Below are positions 1 through 8,906 of a stretch of DNA of 64,000 nucleotides, piece by piece. The first letter of the stretch is position 1; every line of letters starts with the position of its first letter. The DNA is from Streptomyces sp. R28 (lineage in GTDB: Bacteria; Actinomycetota; Actinomycetes; Streptomycetales; Streptomycetaceae), in the NCBI RefSeq assembly GCF_041052385.1, contig NZ_CP163439.1:4329001-4393000 (forward strand), read 5' to 3'. Below the pieces are notes generated by a model. That model had not been told where the DNA came from, made no database searches, and worked only from the letters and a program-made list of their open reading frames with translations. Made by a program: the position numbers and the translations under genes.

Positions 1-1201
1 ACCTCAGCTCGTGCACGGTCGCGGCCCACTCCTTGACGGCCACGCGCGCGTGCACGCCGAGAACGACTGCCGTGCACACCCCGGCGAGCAGCACGAGCGT
101 GCCGCCGGTGGACACGATCGGCCAGCTGAAGACATTGCCGCCGACCGGTTCCCCGTCCGGGCTCGCGACGTTCAGGAAGGGCCAGTCGTACGTCTGGGTC
201 GCCCCGGCCAGCCAGTCCTTGACCACCGGGATCTGCGCGAGGGAGAAGATCACGACGATCAACGCGTACGGCGCGTAGGCCCGTACGACTTCTCGCGGCG
301 GGTCGTCCTCGTCCAACTCCTCGCTCCGCGCCCCGGTCAGCACGGACGCGCGTACGGCCTCGGTGGCGGGCACGCGCGCGTGCGGTACGGCGACCAGGGC
401 ACCCGCACCGGCCAAGGCGGCGCCGATGTCGGCGAGTTGCGCGGAGACGTAGTTCGACGCGGCGAACTGGGCGACGGCGAAGGCGATTCCGCACACCAGG
501 GCGGGCACCCAGGTCTCCCGCAGCCCGCGCCGCCCGTCCACGAGCCCGACGAGCACGAGCGGCACGACCAGGGCCAGCAGGGGCGTCTGACGCCCCACCA
601 CGGAAGCCACGTCATCCAGTGGCAGCCCGGTGACCTGGGCCAGCGTCACCACCGGCGTCCCCATCGCGCCGAAGGCCACGGGCGCGGTGTTGGCGACCAG
701 CGCGACGACCGCCGCCCGCGCCGGCTCGAACCCGAGCGCCACCAGCATGACCGAACAGATCGCGACGGGCGCCCCGAACCCGGCGAGCGCCTCCAGCAGG
801 GCACCGAAGCAGAAGGCGACGACGAGCGCCTGGATCCGCGGATCGTCGGACAGCCGACCGAACGACCGCCGCAGGATGTCGAAATGGCGTGTCCGGACGG
901 TCATCCGGTACACCCACAGGGCGTTGACGACGATCCACAGGATGGGGAAGAGCCCGAAGGCGGCCCCCTGGGCGGCGCTGGAGAGCGTCTGACCGAGCGG
1001 CATGCCGTAGGCGAGCCAGGCGACCAGTACGGCCGCCAGAAGCCCTGTGAGCCCCGCCAAGTGCGCCTTCAGCCGCACCGCGCCCAGCAGGACGAGGACG
1101 ATCACCAGCGGCAGCGCCGCCACAAGCGCGGACAGGCCGAGCGAGTCGGCGACGGGTTCCAGTTTCTGGACGTACACGGGCGCCTCCCCGGATTCCGCCA
1201 T
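1..1201 (-). CDS. lldP: L-lactate permease (partial, C-terminus outside window)
   Basis: Membrane symporter of the LctP/LldP family, importing lactate or a similar hydroxy acid with protons or sodium. About 400 codons are visible and read as successive hydrophobic helices. The segment FGALLEALAGFGAPVAI and the following FGAMGTPVVTL stretch are typical of the family. The gene runs off the left edge, so roughly the last quarter of a normal 520-560 residue protein is missing. ATG at 1201 is chosen; an in-frame ATG at 1228 would add nine residues and neither has a strong ribosome binding site. It stands alone, divergent from nothing nearby. The family call rests on sequence motifs; the substrate is inferred. 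Confidence 0.85.
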   Translation of the reverse strand, partial: MAESGEAPVYVQKLEPVADSLGLSALVAALPLVIVLVLLGAVRLKAHLAGLTGLLAAVLVAWLAYGMPLGQTLSSAAQGAAFGLFPILWIVVNALWVYRMTVRTRHFDILRRSFGRLSDDPRIQALVVAFCFGALLEALAGFGAPVAICSVMLVALGFEPARAAVVALVANTAPVAFGAMGTPVVTLAQVTGLPLDDVASVVGRQTPLLALVVPLVLVGLVDGRRGLRETWVPALVCGIAFAVAQFAASNYVSAQLADIGAALAGAGALVAVPHARVPATEAVRASVLTGARSEELDEDDPPREVVRAYAPYALIVVIFSLAQIPVVKDWLAGATQTYDWPFLNVASPDGEPVGGNVFSWPIVSTGGTLVLLAGVCTAVVLGVHARVAVKEWAATVHELR

Positions 1202-1329
1202 GCGGAAAGCGATTTCTCGTTCCGGCATACGGAATGGTCGTGTCCGCGCCAATGGCACGTCAATGCCCGTGCATCACTCAACGAAACGAGCACACGGGAA
1301 ACACCCGCACAGCCGGAGAAAACCGACCG

Positions 1330-1788
1330 TCAGTTGTCGGGCGACCGCAGCACGCGCAGATGCCCCCGCCGCGCGACTTCCATCGGATCGGCGCCGCGCC
1401 CTCCGCCTCCACCGGCCTGGGCCGCCCGCTCCTGCGGACGAGCCGCCTCACGCACGGCGTTGGCAAGCGCTTCCAGGTCATCGCCGCTGGGGCGGGCCGG
1501 GGCCGAACCGTCCAGCAACCGCACGACCTCCCACCCCCGGGGGGCGGTGAGGCGCTCGGAATGCTCGGCGCACAGGTCGTAGCAGTGGGGTTCGGCGTAG
1601 GTGGCGAGCGGGCCGAGGACCGCGGTCGAGTCGGCGTAGACGTACGTCAGCGTCGCGACGGCGGGACGGCCGCAAGCGGTGCGCGAACAGCGACGTACAG
1701 GGCTCACGACGTTGGACGGTACCGCACTCTTGAGCGGGCCGCGACGACTCTCCCCCAGGTCACCCCACCGTGTCGTGCTGTGAAACAC
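1330..1788 (-). CDS. DUF3499 family protein
   Basis: Small actinobacterial protein of about 152 residues with no known function. The conserved block begins VSPVRRCSRTACGRPAV and continues through a second Cys pair (HCYDLCAEH), so a CxxxxC plus CxxxC zinc-binding arrangement is likely. The C-terminus is a conserved basic tail, MEVARRGHLRVLRS. GTG at 1788 is preceded by AAGGGA eight bases upstream and is used here; a later in-frame GTG at 1707 would start exactly at the conserved block but has no visible ribosome binding site. It lies divergent to the metallopeptidase-like gene across about 260 bases. Confidence 0.8.
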   Translation of the reverse strand: MFHSTTRWGDLGESRRGPLKSAVPSNVVSPVRRCSRTACGRPAVATLTYVYADSTAVLGPLATYAEPHCYDLCAEHSERLTAPRGWEVVRLLDGSAPARPSGDDLEALANAVREAARPQERAAQAGGGGGRGADPMEVARRGHLRVLRSPDN

Positions 1789-2048
1789 CCCACACGTCCC
1801 TTACGCCCCACGTCGCTGACCTGCGCCGAAGCCCTCTTCCGAGATCCCGAACGCCCCCGGCGCTGGTCACCTCTTATCACAAACCACACCAAACACCTCG
1901 ACACCGCCAGTCTCGGAGAGATGTGGAATCGAGCCCAACCTTGGCTGGAATGGTCATGTGCCGACATGCCGTACGGCTCTTGGACACCACCTGTCCACCC
2001 CACCGCGATCGGACACGCACCGGCCCCGAGGACTACGCTTCACCAGTG

Positions 2049-2498
2049 ATGGACGCCCCCGTACCGCCCCGCGCCGCCGGCCCCGGGCCCCGCCGCCGTG
2101 ATCGCCACGGGCGAGGCATGCGCGGCCCGATCGCACCACCCCAGGTCCCGCTCGCCGCCAGCCGCGCCGACGCCTTCGCCGACCTGGTGCAGGACTCCGT
2201 GGAACGCCTCGAACGCCGCTGGCCCCAACTGGCCGACATCGATTTCCTGGTCCTCGAGGTCCCCCGCCTGGACGGCCCCGGCCGTACCTGGAACGACGAG
2301 GCGGTCCCACTCGGCGGCACGATCCCCGCCCTCGAGGGCCGCCCCGCGCGGGTGGTCATCTACCGCCGCCCGGTGGAGATCCGCACCAAGGGCCGGGACG
2401 AACGGGCAGCCCTGGTCCATGAGGTGGTCGTGGAACAGGTGGCCGAACTCCTGGGACTGACACCCGAGACGGTGGACCCCCGCTACGGCGAGGACTGA
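2049..2498 (+). CDS. Metallopeptidase-family protein with degenerate HExxH
   Basis: Protein of about 149 residues that matches the small zincin-like (Zincin_1/DUF1025) family often annotated as metallopeptidase family protein. The helix that should carry HExxHxxG reads HEVVVEQVAELLG, so the first His and the Glu remain but the second His is replaced by Val. Protease activity is therefore doubtful. The family start is short and variable; ATG at 2049 directly follows an in-frame GTG at 2046, and upstream codons look non-coding. It is transcribed away from DUF3499 and ends 73 bases before the end of the convergent DUF5719 gene. Confidence 0.75.
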   Translation: MDAPVPPRAAGPGPRRRDRHGRGMRGPIAPPQVPLAASRADAFADLVQDSVERLERRWPQLADIDFLVLEVPRLDGPGRTWNDEAVPLGGTIPALEGRPARVVIYRRPVEIRTKGRDERAALVHEVVVEQVAELLGLTPETVDPRYGED

Positions 2499-2571
2499 CG
2501 GCGACGGCGTCGGCGCCGGGCCGGAGGTTCGCGCAGTCCGGCGCCGACGGGGTGCCGCCGGCGCCCCCGCC

Positions 2572-4080
2572 CTACTTCTGCAGCACCGACAAGTCCTCGT
2601 CCGCCTCCGGCACAGCCACCATCCCTCGATCATCCGGCAGGGGCTGCACGGTGAAGCCTGACACCCCGTCCTCCGTCACGGCCAGCGTCCGAGCCCCGTA
2701 CACCGGCCCGCCCGACACCGACTCCACCGTCAGCGCGTACGTGCCCTTCAGGCCGCTCGGCACCGGGACCTCGACGTCCTGTGTAGTCCCGGACTTGATC
2801 GTGTAGGTCTTCGACGCCGCCGTGCCGCCCTCGCTCCCCGCCGACGCCGTCACCTTGACCTCCGCCGAGCCGAAGGGCGCACTGAGAGACAGCGTCGTGC
2901 CCTTCGCCCGGTTGTCCACGACCGTCGCGCGCGTGCCCACCGGCCGGGTCGCCGGAATGAACGCGGTCTCCTGCTTGGCACCCTCACCACGAACCACCCG
3001 TACTGCCGCAACCACCGGCACGGACCGGTCCGTGGGCGTCAGCACCAGTGACCCCGCCTCGCCCCGCATGACGTCCCCGAGGTCGACCGCACTCGTCATC
3101 CCCGCCTTGACGTGCAACGTCTCGTGCCCGGCAGGTGTGATCGCGCCGGACGGCGAGGCAAGCCGCACCTTGAGGTCCGCGTCCGTGTCCCCCGGCGTGA
3201 AGGCGACCAGGCGCACGGCCTTGGCGTCCTTCGGAATGCCGGGCAGAACCAGGCTCCCCGCGGGGTCGGCGGACGCGGCCAGCCAGTCCCCGCCGAGCCT
3301 GTCGTCCAGCGCCTGCACCGAAGCGCCCACCCGGCCACTGCGCACACTCACGTGCACGGTCGCATTGGTCTGCTTCTCGGCGGTGAGCGTGGACAGCAGG
3401 ATCGACTCACCGGAGTGCGGCTGAACGGTGACCCCGTCCCCCACCGTGGTCTCGAGGGGACCGTCCTTGCCGTACAGCTCGATGTCGACGACGGCGGCGG
3501 AGTCGTCGGGGTTGGTCAGATGCACGTAGTCCGTGCGGTCGTCAGCCGTACTGACGCCCGGGAACCAGAACTCGGTGTCCGGCGCGGTGCAGTTGACGCC
3601 CTGCAGGCCACGCCCCGTGCCCGCGGCGACCTCGGTCGTCTCCTGCACGGTCCAGCCGGGCGCGAACTTCCCGTCGGCGGTCCCCACGAGCGCCGGCGAG
3701 TCGCCCCCGGACGCGTCCCCGGTGACCGGCGTCCCCGGCGTCTTGCCCTGAAGGACGGGCTTGTCGGCCTTGCCGGCGTCACCGGCCTTCTTGCCCTTGG
3801 CGTCCGCCCCGGCACCCGACTCCTCCGCCGCGGACTGCAGTTCCGCCTTCCCGCCGTTCCCCGTCCCCTTCGTGACGGGCGTGAACGACGTGTACGTCGT
3901 CTCGGCGAGGTCCGAGATGCTCGGCGCCGGACAGACCAGGCTCGTACGCTCCACGGGCAGCTCGGCGGCCGCCTCGGCGGTGTGCGTGCCGGACGCGTCC
4001 GGCGTGGTGAGCGACGCGATCCCGGTGATGGCGGCGAGGGCGGTGGCACCGACGATCAGGGACAGGGTGGTGCGGTTCAC
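2572..4080 (-). CDS. DUF5719 family secreted/membrane-anchored protein
   Basis: A 502-residue protein with one N-terminal hydrophobic segment (LSLIVGATALAAITGIASL) that acts as a signal or anchor, followed by a Gly/Ala/Lys-rich linker around residues 75-120 and then beta-rich extracytoplasmic sequence. It is the usual downstream partner of the large glycosyltransferase in Streptomyces. Its ATG overlaps that gene's stop by four bases (ATGA), so the two are translationally coupled. This suggests a joint role in making or exporting a surface glycan, but no catalytic motif is visible and the function is unknown. Confidence 0.8.
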   Translation of the reverse strand: MNRTTLSLIVGATALAAITGIASLTTPDASGTHTAEAAAELPVERTSLVCPAPSISDLAETTYTSFTPVTKGTGNGGKAELQSAAEESGAGADAKGKKAGDAGKADKPVLQGKTPGTPVTGDASGGDSPALVGTADGKFAPGWTVQETTEVAAGTGRGLQGVNCTAPDTEFWFPGVSTADDRTDYVHLTNPDDSAAVVDIELYGKDGPLETTVGDGVTVQPHSGESILLSTLTAEKQTNATVHVSVRSGRVGASVQALDDRLGGDWLAASADPAGSLVLPGIPKDAKAVRLVAFTPGDTDADLKVRLASPSGAITPAGHETLHVKAGMTSAVDLGDVMRGEAGSLVLTPTDRSVPVVAAVRVVRGEGAKQETAFIPATRPVGTRATVVDNRAKGTTLSLSAPFGSAEVKVTASAGSEGGTAASKTYTIKSGTTQDVEVPVPSGLKGTYALTVESVSGGPVYGARTLAVTEDGVSGFTVQPLPDDRGMVAVPEADEDLSVLQK

Positions 4081-7000
4081 TGCTGGCTCCCGTCGGAACG
4101 CTCACTGCCGTTCGGATGCGGCTGCGCCGGGTCGTACGTGGGGTCGTAACCCTGCTGGTACGTCTGGTCGTACGAGGTGTCGTAGCCACCCTCGTACGAC
4201 CCCGGCGAGGACTGCCCGCCGTACGCGTACGGGTCGTACTGGCCGCCCTGATAGGGATCCGCCTGATACGTCCCGTCGTAGGCGGCGCCCGCCGGGTACT
4301 GCTGGCCGCCCTCGTACTGCTCGCCGCCGTAGCTGCCGTACTCGGCGCCCGCGTAACTGGGTGCGTCCCAGTCGCCGTAGGGCTGCTGCTGCGGAATCGC
4401 CGCAGCCGGCGGCTCCGTGGGAGGAGCCGGGAACTCGCCGCCCTGACCGGCCTCTTCGGCCTCGGCCTCGGCCTGGGCCCGCAGCCGACGGGCCCGCCGG
4501 CCCTCGCCGGCCACGGCCTCGGCCGGGACGGCCGGCTCCTCGGGCAGGTCGTCGTCGACGTCGCGGCGGCGTCCCGGAAGGGCCATCACGACGAGGACGA
4601 GGGCGAGGAAGCCCTGGGTCCACAGCCAGGCGGTGTGGCCGATCGGGTCGTCGTAGGTGACGTCCAGCCTGCCGCCGGCCGCCGGGAGCTCGAAGCCCTG
4701 GGCCCAGCCGTCGACCGTGGTCGGGGTGAGCGGCTTGCCGTCCAGGGTGGCCGTCCAGCCGTCGTCGGCACTGTCCGCGAGGCGCAGGACACGCCCTTCG
4801 GAGCCACTCGGAAGCGTGGTGTGGATCTCGACGGGCCCGGCGGCGACGGGCTGAGGCTCGGCGGAGCCCGAGCCGGAGCCCAAGCCAGAGCCGGTACCGG
4901 CAACCACGGCTGCCCGCGACACCTGCCGGTCGACGCGCCACAACGCGCTGCCGTTCTGCTCGCTCAGCCGCGACAGCCCGGGCGTGGCGTCCAGCACGCG
5001 CGCGACCTCGCGGGGTGCGCCCTTGTGGACGAGGACGTACCGCACCGCGAACGCGCCCAGCTGGTCGGCCTGGTCGGCGCCGGAGCCGGCCACGAGGTTG
5101 GCGACGATCTTGTCGAGCGTGGCGTTCTCCCCGTCCTCGGCGGCGAGTTCGGCGTCGCCGAGGCGGGCGCCGGAGCCGCGGACGAGCATGTAGCCGACGT
5201 GGGCCGGGGAATCGCTGTCGAGGACGAGGGTTCGGGCCTGGTCGCGGGTGCTGCTCTCCTCGGCGACGAACGCGGGCACCTGCACGGGATCGCGCCGCTC
5301 CAGCGGCCCGTCGGCGCCGCGGATCATCCAGCCGGCGGCGACGAGCAGCGGGCCGGCGGCCGCGGCGAAGGCGATCAGCGCGGCGACCGGCTGGCGCCAG
5401 CCGAAGCTCTGCTCGGCCACGCGCGAGCGTGCCCCGTCGGCGCCGAGCACGGCGGCGGCCAGGAGGGCGATGCCGTAGACGAGGGTCGCGGGACCGGACC
5501 ATGTGGAGGTGTTGGACAGGGCCGCGAAGACGAGGCCCACCAGGGCGACCGCCCACGCCGTCCAGATTCCGAACTGGCGCTCGGAGCGCATCAGGGCGGC
5601 CAGCGCGGCCAGCACGACGCCGATGAGCATCAGCCCGCTGACGGTGCCCGGCCCGCCGGGGCTGGCGCCGAGCAGGTCCAGGGCGGACGCGGCCGAGGCG
5701 CCGTACCGCAGACCGGCCTCCTGGAAGAAGCCGAACGGAAGCAGCGACAGCGACCAGGGCGCGAGGACCAGCAGCGGCACGCCGAACTGGGCCAGGAAAC
5801 GCAGGCCGTACGCGGTGATGTCGGCGCGCCGCACCGCGAGCAGACCGATCCCGAGGACCAGCGCGATCGGCCACACGATCGGCGTGAAGGCCGTGGTGAT
5901 CGTCAGCAGCAGCGCGTACGCCCAGGTCGCGCGCCAACTGCCGCGCGCGCCGGAGCCGTTCGCCAGGCCACTGGCCGCGATGCCCGCGCGCGCGGTGAGC
6001 GGCAGCAGGACGGCGAGGACGGCGGTGCCGATGCGGCCGCCGGCGAGGGCGCCGGTGGCGGCGGGCAGGAAGGCGTAGACGACGGCCGCCCACGCGCGCA
6101 GGAGGCGCGACTCGACGAGCGGGCGGGAGACGAAGTAGGCGGCGAGTCCGGCCAGGGGCACCGAGCAGACGAGCAGGACGGTGACGGCGAGCCCGGTCGA
6201 GCCCAGCAGTGTGGAGGCCAGCATGGCCACGATCGCCAGGTACGGCGGCGCGGACGGTGTGCCGCCGACGCCCACCGGGTGCCAGGCGTCCACGTAACGC
6301 GACCACAGCTCAGCGGAGTCGGCGGGAGCAGGCAGCAACGCGCCACCCGCGAGCGCACCGCCGCCGAGCAGTTCCCGGCAGGCGATCAGCGAGAAGAACA
6401 GCAGGACGAGGAAGAGCACCGGGCCGGGCTTGCGGGCGATGCGCTTGATGCGGGCGAACTGTTCTATCTCCAGGAAGTCCGCGTCGTCGCCGCCGGGTCC
6501 GGACTCGATCGCACTGCCGTGCCGTCCCGCGCCTGCGGCCGCTTCGGGGTCGGAGCGGCCGACGAGGCTGCTCGCGACCTGTTCGACGGTGGCCCGCACG
6601 GTCGCGCCGGGCGGCGGGAACAGCGCCCTCAGCTCGCCCTTGTCGGCGACGGGATTTCCGCGCCTGCGCCGTCCGGCGATGATCCGCTCGGGGCGCAGCA
6701 GTGTGCCCATGAGGCCGCGGATCTCGTCGAGGGCCTGGCCCGGGACCTTGCCCACGAGGTAGGCCAGGGTCCGCAGGACGGTGCCGAGCACGAGCCGCAG
6801 CAGCACCCAGGGCAGCACAGCTGTACGGCTGTTGACGAGCAGGGTGTAGGCGGCGCCCGCCTTGTCCACCTTGTGCGGGGAGGCGGCGGTGCGGCCCACG
6901 CAGTCGACGGTGCGGCGCTCGCGGGAGGATGCCTCGGCGTGTCGTACGACTGCCTCGGGGGCGACGAGGACGCGGTGGCCGGCGGCCGTGGCGCGCCAGC

Positions 7001-7769
7001 ACAGGTCGACGTCGTCGCGCATCAGGGGCAGCCGTCGGTCGAAGCCGCCGAGCTGTTCGAAGATGTCGCGCCGGATCAGCATGCCGGCGGTGGACACGGA
7101 CAGCACGGGCCGGACGTGGTCGTGCTGGCCCTGGTCCTGTTCGCGGCGGTCGAGGCCGGTCCAGCGGCGGCCGGAGTGGGCGATGGTGACGCCGACCTCG
7201 AGGAGCTGCCGGCGGTCGTACCAGCCGCGCAGCTTGGGGCCCACGACGGCGACGTCGTCGCGGCCCAGCTCGTACTCGTTCTCCACGACGCGCAGCAGCT
7301 GGGCCAGGGCGTCGGGTTCGGGGGCGCAGTCGTCGTGCAGGAGCCACAGCCACTGCACCGGCTCCCCGTGGGGGAGTTCGGGCATGTCGTAGGCGTCGTC
7401 GCGCCACGAGCGCGTGACGGGGTCCCAGCCGCTCGGCCGCTTCAGATAGGTCAGCTCGTCCGGGGTGAGGACGGGGGCGCTGCGGTTGGCCTCCTCGACG
7501 GCCTGGCCGAATCCGGTGCGCCGGGCGAGGTGCAGTACGCGATCGTCGCCGAGGGCGTCGGTGACCAGCTGCGCGGACTGGTCCGCGCTGCCGGTGTCGG
7601 CGGCCATGGCGAACTGGACGGGGCGCTCCTGGCCGAGCAGCCCGGCGAGCGCGTCGGGCAGCCAGCGGGCGCCGTCGTGGGAGACGAGCACCGCGGTCAC
7701 CACATGACGCGGAAACTCAGGTGTGGCAGCGACGTCTTGATGGGCTGCCGTGTGGCTGTGCACGGACAT
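4077..7769 (-). CDS. Large membrane glycosyltransferase family 2 protein
   Basis: A 1230-residue protein. Residues about 20-330 form a GT2 (GT-A fold) domain: VTAVLVSHDGARWLPDAL near the start, LLHDDCAPEPDAL as the DXD region, and MRDDVDLCWRATAAG as the acceptor/ED region. A long central part, about residues 440-860, contains many hydrophobic helices, and a folded extracytoplasmic segment with one more helix follows. The last ~90 residues are a Tyr/Gly/Gln/Pro-rich low-complexity tail with repeated QYDPY-like units. This architecture resembles actinobacterial polyprenol-linked sugar transferases, but donor and acceptor are not known. ATG at 7769 has only a weak ribosome binding site. Cotranscribed with the DUF5719 gene. 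Confidence 0.85.
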   Translation of the reverse strand: MSVHSHTAAHQDVAATPEFPRHVVTAVLVSHDGARWLPDALAGLLGQERPVQFAMAADTGSADQSAQLVTDALGDDRVLHLARRTGFGQAVEEANRSAPVLTPDELTYLKRPSGWDPVTRSWRDDAYDMPELPHGEPVQWLWLLHDDCAPEPDALAQLLRVVENEYELGRDDVAVVGPKLRGWYDRRQLLEVGVTIAHSGRRWTGLDRREQDQGQHDHVRPVLSVSTAGMLIRRDIFEQLGGFDRRLPLMRDDVDLCWRATAAGHRVLVAPEAVVRHAEASSRERRTVDCVGRTAASPHKVDKAGAAYTLLVNSRTAVLPWVLLRLVLGTVLRTLAYLVGKVPGQALDEIRGLMGTLLRPERIIAGRRRRGNPVADKGELRALFPPPGATVRATVEQVASSLVGRSDPEAAAGAGRHGSAIESGPGGDDADFLEIEQFARIKRIARKPGPVLFLVLLFFSLIACRELLGGGALAGGALLPAPADSAELWSRYVDAWHPVGVGGTPSAPPYLAIVAMLASTLLGSTGLAVTVLLVCSVPLAGLAAYFVSRPLVESRLLRAWAAVVYAFLPAATGALAGGRIGTAVLAVLLPLTARAGIAASGLANGSGARGSWRATWAYALLLTITTAFTPIVWPIALVLGIGLLAVRRADITAYGLRFLAQFGVPLLVLAPWSLSLLPFGFFQEAGLRYGASAASALDLLGASPGGPGTVSGLMLIGVVLAALAALMRSERQFGIWTAWAVALVGLVFAALSNTSTWSGPATLVYGIALLAAAVLGADGARSRVAEQSFGWRQPVAALIAFAAAAGPLLVAAGWMIRGADGPLERRDPVQVPAFVAEESSTRDQARTLVLDSDSPAHVGYMLVRGSGARLGDAELAAEDGENATLDKIVANLVAGSGADQADQLGAFAVRYVLVHKGAPREVARVLDATPGLSRLSEQNGSALWRVDRQVSRAAVVAGTGSGLGSGSGSAEPQPVAAGPVEIHTTLPSGSEGRVLRLADSADDGWTATLDGKPLTPTTVDGWAQGFELPAAGGRLDVTYDDPIGHTAWLWTQGFLALVLVVMALPGRRRDVDDDLPEEPAVPAEAVAGEGRRARRLRAQAEAEAEEAGQGGEFPAPPTEPPAAAIPQQQPYGDWDAPSYAGAEYGSYGGEQYEGGQQYPAGAAYDGTYQADPYQGGQYDPYAYGGQSSPGSYEGGYDTSYDQTYQQGYDPTYDPAQPHPNGSERSDGSQQ

Positions 7770-7989
7770 CGAGGTACGGGCCCCGGTTCGGTGGACTGCG
7801 GTGGACGCCTGTGCCCCGAGGGGGCAGCGGGGCGTCTCGGACGAGCGACCACACTATCGGCTGGGCATGACGGCGGCCCGCCGCCTGTGGATAACCACCT
7901 GCGACGGGCCGTTCAAGACGCGCGAGAGCAAGAGTCGTGCGAGACCTGTTGCGAGACGTATGTACGCGCGGATGCGGCCGGGAGGCCGG

Positions 7990-8253
7990 TCAGACGGCCG
8001 CCTTCTTCAGGCGGCGGCGCTCGCGCTCGGACAGGCCGCCCCAGATTCCGAAGCGCTCGTCGTTGGCGAGGGCGTACTCAAGGCACTCGGAGCGGACCTC
8101 GCAGGCGAGGCAGACCTTCTTGGCCTCGCGGGTGGAGCCGCCCTTCTCGGGGAAGAAGGACTCGGGGTCGGTCTGGGCGCACAGCGCGCGCTCCTGCCAG
8201 CCGAGTTCCTCGTCCGCGTCGTCGACCAGCAGTTGCTGCACCAGCTCGGTCAT
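7990..8253 (-). CDS. whiB: WhiB, iron-sulfur sporulation regulator
   Basis: An 87-residue Wbl-family protein. Four cysteines that bind a [4Fe-4S] cluster are at 25, 48, 51 and 57 (C, then CxxC and C), followed by the GIWGG turn and a basic C-terminal tail (RRRLKK) for DNA contact. Length and sequence match WhiB proper, which works with WhiA to stop aerial growth and start sporulation septation. ATG at 8253 follows GAGGGG at a good distance. The ~400-base upstream stretch is unusually long, fitting a developmentally controlled promoter region. Confidence 0.95.
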   Translation of the reverse strand: MTELVQQLLVDDADEELGWQERALCAQTDPESFFPEKGGSTREAKKVCLACEVRSECLEYALANDERFGIWGGLSERERRRLKKAAV

Positions 8254-8661
8254 GTGCGCCCCTCGTCTGTTCTTTTCCGCGTCCCCGTGATGTAGCCGTT
8301 ACCGATTTCGGCTGAACGACACGAGTGAAATTACAAGTGTGCTGCTCCGGGCGAGTCAAGCCGAGATCTGCTATTGAGCCCCTTATTCACTCTGCGGAAC
8401 CAAGGCCTAGCGGAAAGTGTTCAAATCGGCATAAACCTTGACAAGCAGACGGGACCCGCGAGGGCATCCAGCCCCGCGCAGAGCCTGTACGGAAAAGGAC
8501 GCCCAGAAGTTCGATCTCGTTGCACACTCGCGCAGAAGCGAACCGGATCACAGTCGGATCACAGGATCACAACGGCGCCGTGCGCCCGGTTGTGCGCCAT
8601 GTGTCCCGGTCAACCCATGAACAAACCTTTCGCCACAGAGATGAACCGGATGAGGTGAAAC
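8254..8661. promoter_or_regulatory. Divergent control region between whiB and the cysteine leader ORF
   Basis: About 400 bases without a gene. It contains a 7-base inverted repeat, GAGTGAA at 8323-8329 and TTCACTC at 8386-8392, which resembles separated halves of the BldD consensus (AGTGA and TCACC-like). BldD control of whiB is known in Streptomyces, so this is a candidate operator. A TTGACA hexamer lies at 8438-8443, but I do not see a convincing -10 at the right spacing. GAGGTG just before 8662 is the ribosome binding site of the leader ORF. Confidence 0.35.
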
Positions 8662-8817
8662 ATGTCCCACATAACGGGCGTCGAGTTGACAGTGGAGGTG
8701 CAAACCGCTGTCCTTGTGGGCATGCTCGCGAACTTGGCACTCACCTCGACCCGCACCGCCGGGTCCCTCGGTGCGGCCCACGTTCGCTGTAGCTGTTGTT
8801 GCTGTTCCAGCTGTTGA
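8662..8817 (+). CDS. Poly-cysteine leader peptide upstream of cysteine dioxygenase
   Basis: A 51-codon ORF. GAGG at 8652-8655 sits six bases before the ATG, an excellent ribosome binding site. The peptide ends RCSCCCCSSC, giving six Cys in the last nine residues, and five of the six Cys codons are TGT, the rare Cys codon in this GC-rich genome. The stop is at 8815-8817, 89 bases before the cysteine dioxygenase ATG. A perfect hairpin lies inside the ORF just before the Cys run and another just after its stop. Poly-Cys leader ORFs acting as cysteine-responsive attenuators are known in mycobacteria. The same role here, for a cysteine-degrading enzyme, is inference. Confidence 0.7.
   Translation: MSHITGVELTVEVQTAVLVGMLANLALTSTRTAGSLGAAHVRCSCCCCSSC
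8751..8776 (+). promoter_or_regulatory. Hairpin inside leader ORF before the Cys codons
   Basis: CCGCACCG at 8751-8758 and CGGTGCGG at 8769-8776 form a perfect 8-base-pair stem with a 10-base loop. It ends 11 bases before the first Cys codon. It could serve as a pause or anti-attenuator element that the translating ribosome opens. Confidence 0.4.
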
Positions 8818-8839
8818 GCCACACCTGCTCCAGCTGTCG

Positions 8840-8861
8840 GCCGAGTCGGCCGCGACTCGGC
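8840..8861 (+). terminator. Candidate attenuator hairpin after the poly-Cys leader
   Basis: GCCGAGTCG (8840-8848), loop GCCG, CGACTCGGC (8853-8861): a perfect 9-base-pair stem starting 22 bases after the leader stop codon and followed by TTCCGTTCCCTCT. There is no true T-run, but actinobacterial terminators often lack one. CAGCTG copies at 8808-8813 (overlapping the last Cys codons) and 8831-8836 can pair with each other and may form a competing structure. Confidence 0.4.
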
Positions 8862-8906
8862 TTCCGTTCCCTCTGACCTCCCTTCACTGAGGAACCACCG
8901 CACCCC

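Noticed and set aside
4116..8315. Very long open frame (1399 codons) opposite the large glycosyltransferase
   Set aside because: It is antisense to a clearly coding gene, has a His/Gly/Arg-biased composition typical of GC-driven shadow frames, and crosses whiB.
8438..8470. TTGACA as a -35 box for the cysteine leader
   Set aside because: No -10 hexamer at 16-18 bases; kept only as a note in the control region.
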